Origin: Euryarchaeota archaeon UBA501
GTDB lineage: Archaea > Thermoplasmatota > Poseidoniia > Poseidoniales > Thalassarchaeaceae
Direction of reading: 5' to 3'
DNA: 13,691 nt
Assembly (NCBI GenBank): GCA_002505685.1
Contig: DAVT01000080.1
Location: 1 to 13,691, forward strand
Shown here: positions 7,301 to 13,691 of the stretch, piece by piece
How the letters are laid out: each line of letters begins with the position of its first letter
Numbering within the stretch: the first letter of the stretch is position 1
The notes under the pieces: model-generated
The model's database searches: none
What the model was told of the DNA's origin: nothing
The model's input: only the letters and a program-made list of their open reading frames with translations
Program-made: the position numbers and the translations under genes

Positions 7301-8786
7301 CATTCCAGAATTTTCAACCGATGAAGGACTTGCAGGCATTGCCTTCTTCCTAGCAGGATTCACGGACTTCGGACAAAGCGTCAACGGGATGCTGGGCGAA
7401 TTGGTGACCAGTGTGACCGGAGGGGCAATCGATGATCAACGCACCGATTTCTCATTTGGAATCGAGTTAGATGCCAATCAGGGATTTGATTTGATTGTGG
7501 ATGCACAACAAGGTCGCATGGAACTCCCGGAACCCGAATGGTTGCATGGAATTTCGATGGAGGCCGACCTTGCTGAAGACAACCACACGGCCTTCCGTTC
7601 GCGCATATGGATGCCTGACGTAGCCCCGAAAATTGACCTATCAGTCGACTATCAGAATCTCTCAGTCACCGATCGTTGGGATATCGCCATCGAGCTGGAT
7701 GATTGGAAGCCGGCGAATCAAGAATTCATGATTGAAGTGAACAATTACAATGGCCGGGATTTGCATCTAATGATGCTCGGATTTGAGCCGGGTGAAGCCA
7801 CGGATGTGCGGGTCGAATCACAAATTACAACCGATTACCGCCCCATCGTGCCTCAGTTATCCATATTCAGCAATTACAACATGAGCACTCCACTCTCAGC
7901 AATACACGCAACTTTACTCGATCGTGCAGAATTAACACGCTATGAATTGCTACTGCAAGGCATACCCGAACAACTGGATATGACCGCCTCCTTGGGTTCG
8001 AGAATATCGGTTGGAATGGATGCTGAAGATTCTCAGAACACAGGTCTTTCAATCGATTCACTGATGCTGCAAATGAATCGGTTCAGCACTGGAAAATGGT
8101 GGCCTGCGACCGTATTCTTGCACGAACTACCCAAACAAATGAACCTTACATCTGCACCTTCAACCGTGTTTGACATCACCCAACCGATTAGTTTCCAAGG
8201 TATGTCGACCTTGACATTCTCATCGTCTGGGCCAGGTATGGACTTGTTCATTTCAACGACAGGTCGTGCCGTGGAAGTGCGTGGAGACAGTCTTCTACTC
8301 GCTGAGAACCTTGCCAGCCACATGAGCATTGAACTTACAGAAGATTACGGATTGAGGGTATCAAGCAGTGGCAATGGAATTGAAAGACTCTATTTGCGTT
8401 CTAACGATATTCCCGCTCAACCAGGCGTGTGGATGGAGCAATTGGAAACTGCTGGAGAGAATCTCAAGAGTGCCACGATTCAAATCGATTATGTCGGGGG
8501 TTTGTATCCTGTCGTGAAAATCGAAAATGTGCGTGGTGGTCAAATCATCGCCAACGCAAGAGCAACTGTCGATGTGGGTGAAACGAGTTTCGACGGTCGC
8601 GCAGTATTGATAGATGCTCAAGTGACAGGTGGTGTACCAACAGGGACAACGATTGGAGTCAATGGCTTGGCTTCGGATTTGTCCCTTCTCAATCTCATGG
8701 GCTTCAATGGAGAAACAACTCACTACTTGATTCCCGAACCACTGTCAACTGCAATCGTCACGGGAGTGGCAACATTACTGGGGTGA
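4383..8786 (+). CDS. Giant secreted beta-rich repeat protein, function unknown
   Basis: No family recognised for this 1467-residue protein. A Sec signal is clear: an Arg-containing n-region (R13, R15, R17), hydrophobic core ~20-37, and likely cleavage near AVEAS (36-40). The rest alternates beta-strand-like residues and has at least a dozen N-x-S/T sequons (NITD, NSTD, NKSA, NVSD, NFTR, NFTM, NLSV, NMST, NLTS and others), fitting an extracellular glycoprotein. An Asp cluster, DIDGDDDPD (186-194), looks like a calcium-binding loop. Amphipathic hydrophobic stretches occur at ~307-328 and ~617-653. From ~790 a degenerate motif (Pro, two residues, hydrophobic, one residue, hydrophobic) recurs at P793, P835, P954, P1195, P1250 and, without Pro, A1311. 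No C-terminal membrane anchor with basic residues is present. No Shine-Dalgarno precedes the ATG. The next gene starts four bases on and may encode a partner. A surface-layer, adhesion or lipid-binding role would be guesswork. Confidence 0.8.
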   Translation: MEDSTRLILAAPRSRDRTSLALVLVLILPMLSPLIAVEASQVRAEDFGIVSELNEILETRDTVLDSEVIELQAENSLSPVRNGVRSLGSEDPLTHMDTALGGLGVESSYPTGFEHPEPIDILLGEDAPPGLVDTIWGTLVNITDYVIWTEYQAQDNGPHHEKFTVVPFSSSLFSLFSQTPLMHEIDIDGDDDPDTSQVENPDVRVGITLGFNPAAGQGWGLLGGTPPTQLWIEPTIEYRVEVINPTDPIWTNMESFEATLLKPFAYGINPTQSGESYVWLIDSHFTIPPTDWALQVGFERFWFDLTAAGSELLVALGALFAGFANDLPDNSTDTGITIAALSAPISIQIDNGGQTDCPSHYQPTAHHLNASWDHDCRIGVGFGYAHFSPEDDGERDVWELSYLEVGVHPNSTDYRLPSIVDLTIRTDSVLPSGSGTVGEDGLTTIEYYADRRADLWLHFHENKSAYKESASEPYGNVSDTLVWLRGMPSGSMSPLEIERCFQMLGSASQPELPGQIPSQLSLILGIKNFTRDSTPNVNDPTLPIDPQNPPNTLVLLRSTESVTSVDYVSWFLREGVETDHRKTRLNAVDLPTGLILYGDFWLGGSEEQEIGTLDDSLDILSKILDVTILAVVDIFIDISNVINSIPNALVDVISGSTGSASQGTAIHLEMMTHFEVGRQPMPIGSIELAMGSSDIPVGYGPHLLLADDKSTPVVQGRNGQVEKLVPIAVSLHHEGLHSLHIVDDVSTQSQQISMGAEGGGPLSVFFLEHHDDEFGNIDIADSDFQYVYISDHPASLDVNVTSTDLSFTADRDISEIVYAGREGEQRQVLDIDVLPGNFTMSIGDDVSWIAETPIGSISLMISNASDPKTMDGDHFLFMQNQDIGEATLSARVHGITEIGFLGAEMPGVPGEAGRGKAFLVGPGDAPFHAVIMDETTHDSPADGLNAHVLIDPLPSNLAMEIPQGGVGEASALDIPEFSTDEGLAGIAFFLAGFTDFGQSVNGMLGELVTSVTGGAIDDQRTDFSFGIELDANQGFDLIVDAQQGRMELPEPEWLHGISMEADLAEDNHTAFRSRIWMPDVAPKIDLSVDYQNLSVTDRWDIAIELDDWKPANQEFMIEVNNYNGRDLHLMMLGFEPGEATDVRVESQITTDYRPIVPQLSIFSNYNMSTPLSAIHATLLDRAELTRYELLLQGIPEQLDMTASLGSRISVGMDAEDSQNTGLSIDSLMLQMNRFSTGKWWPATVFLHELPKQMNLTSAPSTVFDITQPISFQGMSTLTFSSSGPGMDLFISTTGRAVEVRGDSLLLAENLASHMSIELTEDYGLRVSSSGNGIERLYLRSNDIPAQPGVWMEQLETAGENLKSATIQIDYVGGLYPVVKIENVRGGQIIANARATVDVGETSFDGRAVLIDAQVTGGVPTGTTIGVNGLASDLSLLNLMGFNGETTHYLIPEPLSTAIVTGVATLLG
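8780..8786 (+). promoter_or_regulatory. Shine-Dalgarno overlapping the stop of the giant gene
   Basis: GGGGTGA contains GGTGA (8782-8786), fully complementary to the UCACC of the archaeal 16S 3' end, four bases before the ATG at 8791. The TGA stop of the upstream gene is part of it. This implies translational coupling of the two genes. Confidence 0.65.
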
Positions 8787-8790
8787 AACA

Positions 8791-9465
8791 ATGGGAAAAG
8801 ATGAGGAAATAGAAGGGATGTACACTCTAGTGGGTGACCCCGAAAATCCCGATTTAGAGGCCACAAATGTCGATAAATTGAGTCTTACTGATCGCATTCA
8901 AAAAATGAAAAAGAAAATCATGAAGCGTGATTTTGAACCGACTGAAGAGCAGCGTGAACTCGCCGACAAAGCATACGAACGTGCTCTAGAGGTTGCCAGT
9001 AAAGTCACCCCGACTCGTGTATTGTTGGCTTCAGTGTTTATGGCAGCACTCATGTTCAGTGTATTCGCCATCGGATTTTGGGTTGTTCCACGAGATGCGG
9101 TCAGTGTCGAAGTGGTGTACAAACAGGGCGCATCAGGCCACGTAGTGCTCATGCAAGTACACAATTATGGAACCCGTGGAATTGCCAATGTTGAGGTGGA
9201 TGTGACTTTTTCAAACGAGGACGGTGAAGTTCTGAATTCTACGAATTTCGGTCCGGTTTCGATGATGGCCCACACCTCGGTTGCGGGTGACAATTTGGAA
9301 CTGATAATCACTGGTGCTTCGATTTGGGAGCAATATACGATTGAGATCACCCTCGATTATGAATCGAATTGTTGTGGTCCAGTTTCCAAACAAGGATGGA
9401 CCATTTTGGTGGGCGACTATACATTCGAAACTCATACACTCGATGCTGAGCGAAATTGGTTGTAA
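8791..9465 (+). CDS. N-in single-pass membrane protein with extracellular beta domain
   Basis: Not a recognised family. The 224 residues split in three. A charged cytoplasmic N-terminus (1-76) contains a Lys/Arg-rich helical stretch (RIQKMKKKIMKRDFEPTEEQ, about 35-54) and a predicted helix up to the membrane. A transmembrane segment follows at ~77-99 (VLLASVFMAALMFSVFAIGF). The outer domain, ~100-224, is beta-rich and reads like an FxLYD or CARDB-type sandwich, with VVLMQVHNYGTRGIANVEVD then VTFSNEDGEVL. It has an NST sequon and an adjacent Cys pair (NCCGP) near the end. Positive charge before the membrane segment puts the N-terminus inside, with no cleavable signal. The gene begins four bases after the giant secreted protein, with its ribosome binding site overlapping that stop, so the two products are probably made together; acting as its membrane anchor is a hypothesis. 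Confidence 0.85.
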   Translation: MGKDEEIEGMYTLVGDPENPDLEATNVDKLSLTDRIQKMKKKIMKRDFEPTEEQRELADKAYERALEVASKVTPTRVLLASVFMAALMFSVFAIGFWVVPRDAVSVEVVYKQGASGHVVLMQVHNYGTRGIANVEVDVTFSNEDGEVLNSTNFGPVSMMAHTSVAGDNLELIITGASIWEQYTIEITLDYESNCCGPVSKQGWTILVGDYTFETHTLDAERNWL

Positions 9466-9484
9466 ACGACACCGTAGGTGTCGT
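9466..9484 (+). other. Perfect 8-bp hairpin directly after a stop codon
   Basis: ACGACACC (9466-9473) and GGTGTCGT (9477-9484) are perfect inverted complements with a GTA loop. The element begins on the base after the TAA stop of the membrane-protein gene. There is no T-run after it (CGAGAGCAGGG follows). Candidate roles are mRNA 3'-end formation or protection, or a DNA-binding site for protease gene control. It is the strongest inverted repeat seen in the gaps. Confidence 0.55.
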
Positions 9485-9519
9485 CGAGAGCAGGGAAGAT
9501 AGAAAGCGGTCTAGTTTAC

Positions 9520-9533
9520 CCCCATTGTTGGGG
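9520..9533 (+). promoter_or_regulatory. Hairpin overlapping the ribosome binding site of the subtilase
   Basis: CCCCA (9520-9524) pairs perfectly with TGGGG (9529-9533) around a TTGT loop. The 3' arm runs into GGAG (9532-9535), the only Shine-Dalgarno candidate, four bases before the ATG at 9540. When folded, part of the ribosome binding site would be paired, so translation of the protease could be damped or made condition-dependent. The pairing is seen in sequence; regulation is inference. Confidence 0.4.
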
Positions 9534-9539
9534 AGTGCG

Positions 9540-12500
9540 ATGAAGCAGCGAATTGCATTGACAATTCTCGTGGTTTTACTGCTCTGCAGTTTGTCCCCTC
9601 TCGCTCCCCCCCCTGCTGCCATTCAAGGCATCGATGAAGAAGGAACATCGGGAATTGAGCGCATCGTATTGACCCCCGATCCAGATCGTATCGGCAGCGC
9701 ATCTCCTTCTGCAAGTTGGGACGGTCAGGAAAAAGTTCGAGAGACCATTGCGGACACACATCTCGGTCAGTTTACCGTTGATGGCCTCCAATCCAACATT
9801 GAAATTCCCGAAGTATTGACTTCAATTCGCCCCGACATTGCTCTCGTTCTCATAGATGGGGAAATCGGTCTTTGGGCGGGCAGAGTGGCCCTGTCTGAAT
9901 TGCCGGGCATCGAAGTTCGAGCTCATATTCCTCCCTCAGGATTCTTAATTCAGGGCAACCCTCAGGCCATTGCAGCCGCTACCGAACTGCCTGAAGTCTC
10001 CGCAGTTCACGCATTGCCATTGGCTTTCATGGTCGATCAACAGGTCAGCAATCTCTTGGCAGAAGCAGCTACTCTCCCACTCCAATCTGCACCTTCAACC
10101 GCAGTTCAACTGGCTGGATGGCGCCTAGCAGACATGTCGACTCCACAGGACCACGTTCGGTTGCCAGGATTGATGGGTGATTTGGATCGGACGGCAATGT
10201 CCTATCTTTCGGATCACCGACCCATTGACACTGGTCGACACCTAGGGTTGTTATCTCTATCAGATATTGCCGCAGTAGCCGCGGAACCCTCCTTAGCATG
10301 GCTTAGTCTTGAGGCGGTCATAGGAATTGACAACAACGTCGCAGTTGGCCATATGAGGGCAGACGATGTATCGAATTACTTCGTTGTTGGATTGAACGGT
10401 AGTGGTCACACCGTCACCGTTGCAGATTCAGGGATAGACCGAGATCACGGCGATTTTGATGGCCGAATTCAGCATGTCGAATCGGTCATCTGGGGAGATT
10501 CTTCAACCGAGGACGAACATTCTGGTCATGGCACACACGTTGCTTGCACGGTGTTGGGCAATGGAAGCCGTTCAGCCCCCAATGGATATGTGGGTGTTGC
10601 CCCTCAAGCAACCCTCCGCTTCCAAGCCATGGAAGACGACAATAGTGGAAACTTCGGAGGTGTCAGTATGGACACCCTGATTCGAAAAGGATACGAGGGA
10701 AATTCGTACATTCACACCAATTCATGGGGTACAGATGGTTACTATGGAGAATACACGACTAGCAGTGAGGATACCGATAGTCGAACTAGTCAATACGACC
10801 AATTCTGGTCTTACAACGGAATGCTCGTTTTGGTCTCTGCCGGCAATGATGGACCCGATTCTGATACCATCACACCCCCAGCAACTGCAAAGAATGCAGT
10901 TGCGGTTGGCAACCACCACAACCGAGGTGGGGGGGCGCCGACCAACCTTGCGGATAGCAGTAGTAGGGGCCCTACAGACGATGGTCGAATCAAACCAGAC
11001 GTAACCGCGCCAGGTTCCTGGGTTCGTTCATGTCTCAGCCAAGATGCCTCAGAAACAGGCGGCTCAACATGGAGTAATCAGTGGTATATCGAATACAGTG
11101 GAACTTCAATGGCAGCACCGAACGCCGCAGGAGCCTCAGTTCTCATCCGAGAGTATCTGATGGAAGTGGCAGGCCGCCCGTCTCCACAAGGTGCCCTCAT
11201 CAAGGGTATGCTCATCCTAGGTGCTGAGGATACTGGGACTCGAGATATCCCCAACATGAACGAGGGTTGGGGACGAGTGAACCTTGCCAATTCATTGCTC
11301 CCCGGAACGGATACTGGTGTGTGGGTAGATGATCGCACTACGATACGAAGCGGTCAAACACGTGAATATCAATTCAATTTGAGTCGGAGTAACACTCCGT
11401 TCAAAACTGTCTTGACATGGTCAGATTATCCCGGAAGCACTTGGTCGTCTACTCAATTGCAAAACGATCTGAACATGGTAGTTATCTCTCCCGATGGTAC
11501 AGAGTACAAGGGGAACGATTTTGCAAATGGTCGCTCAACAACCGGTGGAGATGCTGACAATTTGAACAATGTCGAAGTCGTTCTAATCGATCAAGCAGCC
11601 TCTGGTGTATGGACTGTTCGTATCACCGACGTTGCCCACGGGGGACAACGCAGCGATCAACCGTTTGCCTTGGCGGTACGTGGAGCAGGTGTCAATGATT
11701 TGAGAAGCGATCCTTTGCCTATACCAACCTCGTTTTCTTTGTCAACATCGATTCCACAGGTTAACGAAGAGTGTCAAATTTCTATTCAAATCGAAAATCA
11801 AGGAGGCGGTTCCGCAGAAGGGCTCCGAATAGAAGCCATAGCTGGTACCCAGAATCTAGGAGAAGTTGAGTTTGATTTGGGTCCAGGGATGATTCGTTGG
11901 GCGACATGGGATTGGACACCGTTGAATGAAGGAAATCAGGCCATTACAATTAGAATCGATCCAGATAATTTGGAAGAGGAGATTGACGAAGACAACAATT
12001 TGTTCGAAATTCCTGTCGCCGTCAGTGCGCCGGGTGTGCGAGTCTCATCGATAGCCCAAGCCACAACACTTGAGTTGGAAAGCGCAACCCAAACGAGCAC
12101 ATCTTGGCAGTTACAAATTCGAAATACTGCTCTGATAGCGACCAACGCATCGATTAGTGCCACAACCCCGATTAGAATCAGCAATGGTGAATCGATGAAT
12201 AGTTGGCTTCCATCATTTACACAGACCTTTTTCGCCCTTGAAGGTTCAGAATCAGCTTCTGTTGGGTTCACTTTGGTTCACGATGAATCTCCCTCTCCTG
12301 GAATGTACCAATGGACAGTCATCGCCCGAGATGATGACAACAATATCGATTTCCCACTGACTCTTACCCTAGACGTCCCTATCCTTTCCGAAGTAGCATT
12401 CCAAGTGCCCTTCACAACATTGCAGGTCGACCCATTCAATCCGACAGAGTTCCAACTCGATGTCGTAAACGAAGGAAATGGTCAACAAGGGTACAATCTA

Positions 12501-13691
12501 TACCTTGAGTCACCGTTTGGTTGGCATGTAGGTTTAGATTGGTTGGGCTCAACTCTTGGTGCTACATCGGGTTCGACAGGCGCCATCCCCCTCGACGGTG
12601 CACGCACTGTTGAAATGACGGTTACACCTCAACTGGGTACTCCCCCTCCACCCGGACAAACTTTGCAAACCACATTGCGCGTCATTTCACAGATTAATCC
12701 AACAGAATCTTGGACGTACACAATCGAAATGGAAGTGGCGGCGGTTGATTTAGCGACAATCGAGGTGGAATCATTTCCCGAAAATATGAGACCTGATTCA
12801 GCAGTCTATTTACAATACACAATCATCAATAAAGGCAATACTGAATTGGAATTCAATCCAAATGTAGATTCTAGACCTGGAGGTTGGGATGTCACTACAG
12901 GTCTGAATACAGTCACAGTTCCCACCGGAGAATCTACCTCGTATCTACTTGGTTTGGTAGGCAATGGTCAAGCGATTGGAGGTCCCATTACACTACACTT
13001 GACAACCCAAGATGGTTACCGAATTTCTTGGGATGGAAACCTGAATGTGACTGAATTAGCCAAACCGGTTCTATCCTTTGTTGGAATCACTGATTCAATG
13101 GGTCAAGATATCTCTGAGATTCCAGCAGGCGCACCAGGTTTCATCGCTCAATGGCTATTGTTTAACGATGGCAGCTCAAGTTGGACACCTGGGCTCAGTC
13201 TTGATTTACCTGATTCGACATGGCAGGGCGTCTGTGATCCAATCGCTGAAATTGCGGGTGGTGACTCTTCTCCGGTGAGTTGTATTATCACGGCACCAGA
13301 CATTGCGATGGGTGGATGGGAACCAGAAGTCGGTTTGACAATTGATGCGGATGGTGTTGAAAAATCAGCAAGCGCCTTCATGACCGTTGCTAGCAATCCC
13401 AATGTAATGTGGTCCACCCTTTCAATCGATGAGTTCATCGAAGGACAATCGTCACTTGTGCATTTTGAGATTAAAAACCAAGGTAACACCGTTATCGAGG
13501 AGAAGATTACAATCGAGACACCATCAGGTTGGTCGGCAGAAATTCAAGAATCATCTATCATCGAGATCGGCATCGAAGAGTCGCAAGCGATTCGAGTTTC
13601 AATCACACCAGATTCATCAGGAGAAGGAACCATCCAGTTGGGTTTTGAAAATTCACAAATCGCAGGCTCTGCACACTCGGTCACATTGGTT
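9540..13691 (+). CDS. Secreted KP-43-like subtilisin (S8) with beta-barrel and tandem Ig/CARDB-like tail, 3' end outside window
   Basis: An exported serine endopeptidase for extracellular protein degradation. Residues 1-27 are a signal peptide (core ALTILVVLLLCSLSPLA). A long propeptide-like region follows to ~275. The catalytic domain (~275-560) shows D296 (VADSGID), H330 (HSGHGTHVA), oxyanion N436 (VSAGNDG) and S523 (SGTSMAAPNAAG), a complete subtilase set. The TNSWG segment and the following beta-barrel (~595-715, with VLTWSDYPGS near 624 and FALAVRG ending at 715) match the KP-43 type. A CARDB-like domain (~725-828) begins a series of Ig-like modules marked by Asn-x-Gly turns near 753, 977, 1097 and 1313, with weaker landmarks at 862 and 1209, about 104-120 residues apart. 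The frame stays open for 1384 codons to the last base, so the C-terminus, where a membrane anchor might lie, is missing. GTG at 9535-9537 is out of frame (it reaches TGA at once); ATG 9540 is the start. Confidence 0.93.
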   Translation, partial: MKQRIALTILVVLLLCSLSPLAPPPAAIQGIDEEGTSGIERIVLTPDPDRIGSASPSASWDGQEKVRETIADTHLGQFTVDGLQSNIEIPEVLTSIRPDIALVLIDGEIGLWAGRVALSELPGIEVRAHIPPSGFLIQGNPQAIAAATELPEVSAVHALPLAFMVDQQVSNLLAEAATLPLQSAPSTAVQLAGWRLADMSTPQDHVRLPGLMGDLDRTAMSYLSDHRPIDTGRHLGLLSLSDIAAVAAEPSLAWLSLEAVIGIDNNVAVGHMRADDVSNYFVVGLNGSGHTVTVADSGIDRDHGDFDGRIQHVESVIWGDSSTEDEHSGHGTHVACTVLGNGSRSAPNGYVGVAPQATLRFQAMEDDNSGNFGGVSMDTLIRKGYEGNSYIHTNSWGTDGYYGEYTTSSEDTDSRTSQYDQFWSYNGMLVLVSAGNDGPDSDTITPPATAKNAVAVGNHHNRGGGAPTNLADSSSRGPTDDGRIKPDVTAPGSWVRSCLSQDASETGGSTWSNQWYIEYSGTSMAAPNAAGASVLIREYLMEVAGRPSPQGALIKGMLILGAEDTGTRDIPNMNEGWGRVNLANSLLPGTDTGVWVDDRTTIRSGQTREYQFNLSRSNTPFKTVLTWSDYPGSTWSSTQLQNDLNMVVISPDGTEYKGNDFANGRSTTGGDADNLNNVEVVLIDQAASGVWTVRITDVAHGGQRSDQPFALAVRGAGVNDLRSDPLPIPTSFSLSTSIPQVNEECQISIQIENQGGGSAEGLRIEAIAGTQNLGEVEFDLGPGMIRWATWDWTPLNEGNQAITIRIDPDNLEEEIDEDNNLFEIPVAVSAPGVRVSSIAQATTLELESATQTSTSWQLQIRNTALIATNASISATTPIRISNGESMNSWLPSFTQTFFALEGSESASVGFTLVHDESPSPGMYQWTVIARDDDNNIDFPLTLTLDVPILSEVAFQVPFTTLQVDPFNPTEFQLDVVNEGNGQQGYNLYLESPFGWHVGLDWLGSTLGATSGSTGAIPLDGARTVEMTVTPQLGTPPPPGQTLQTTLRVISQINPTESWTYTIEMEVAAVDLATIEVESFPENMRPDSAVYLQYTIINKGNTELEFNPNVDSRPGGWDVTTGLNTVTVPTGESTSYLLGLVGNGQAIGGPITLHLTTQDGYRISWDGNLNVTELAKPVLSFVGITDSMGQDISEIPAGAPGFIAQWLLFNDGSSSWTPGLSLDLPDSTWQGVCDPIAEIAGGDSSPVSCIITAPDIAMGGWEPEVGLTIDADGVEKSASAFMTVASNPNVMWSTLSIDEFIEGQSSLVHFEIKNQGNTVIEEKITIETPSGWSAEIQESSIIEIGIEESQAIRVSITPDSSGEGTIQLGFENSQIAGSAHSVTLV

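Noticed and set aside
8736..8786. PEP-CTERM or PGF-CTERM-like sorting tail at the end of the giant protein (IPEPLSTAIVTGVATLLG)
   Set aside because: The PEP tripeptide and a hydrophobic stretch are there, but the stretch is only about 14 residues and no Arg/Lys cluster follows, so the required three-part signal is incomplete. The likeness is probably chance.
9540..9629. Lipobox in the subtilase signal peptide around the Cys at residue 16
   Set aside because: The residues before the Cys are Leu-Leu-Leu, not the small residues required at -1, and the hydrophobic core continues past it, so ordinary signal cleavage near residue 27 fits better.

Overview
The window looks like a piece of a planktonic euryarchaeal genome, most likely Marine Group II (Poseidoniales/Thalassarchaea). 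The evidence is an archaeal/eukaryotic-type ribosomal protein L15e, an archaeal CdpB-like PRC-barrel protein, RNase Z, and then very large Sec-exported beta-rich proteins (PKD modules, many N-glycosylation sequons, a subtilase with an Ig-like tail). The lineage is inferred from gene content and style; no rRNA or other decisive marker is present. All seven genes are on the + strand, gaps are short (4 to about 80 bases), and no stretch over 300 bases lacks a gene. No tRNA, rRNA, CRISPR array, insertion sequence or phage gene was seen.

Bases 1-1837 are a housekeeping block. It holds the 3' part of rpl15e (large ribosomal subunit), an 87-residue PRC-barrel protein resembling haloarchaeal cell-division CdpB proteins, and RNase Z (tRNA 3'-end processing) with a GTG start and a visible ribosome binding site.

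Bases 1881-13691 are a cell-envelope block. First comes a single-pass membrane protein of 807 residues. Outside it carries a duplicated ~130-residue domain and PKD/Ig-like modules; inside it has a Pro/Glu-rich tail ending in a four-cysteine zinc ribbon. Next is a 1467-residue secreted protein of no recognisable family, with a degenerate repeat. Four bases downstream, with its Shine-Dalgarno overlapping the previous stop, lies a 224-residue N-in membrane protein with an extracellular beta domain. Last is a KP-43-like subtilisin (catalytic D296, H330, S523, oxyanion N436) followed by a beta-barrel and at least six ~104-120-residue Ig/CARDB-like modules. It is still open at the right edge after 1384 codons.

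A plausible reading is a surface module: a protease on a long stalk, a giant secreted protein paired with a small membrane protein, and a transmembrane protein able to link the outside to a cytoplasmic zinc ribbon. The joint function is inference. The five gaps longer than four bases each contain a compact inverted repeat. The strongest are at 4338-4354 and 9466-9484, and one at 9520-9533 would mask the protease ribosome binding site.
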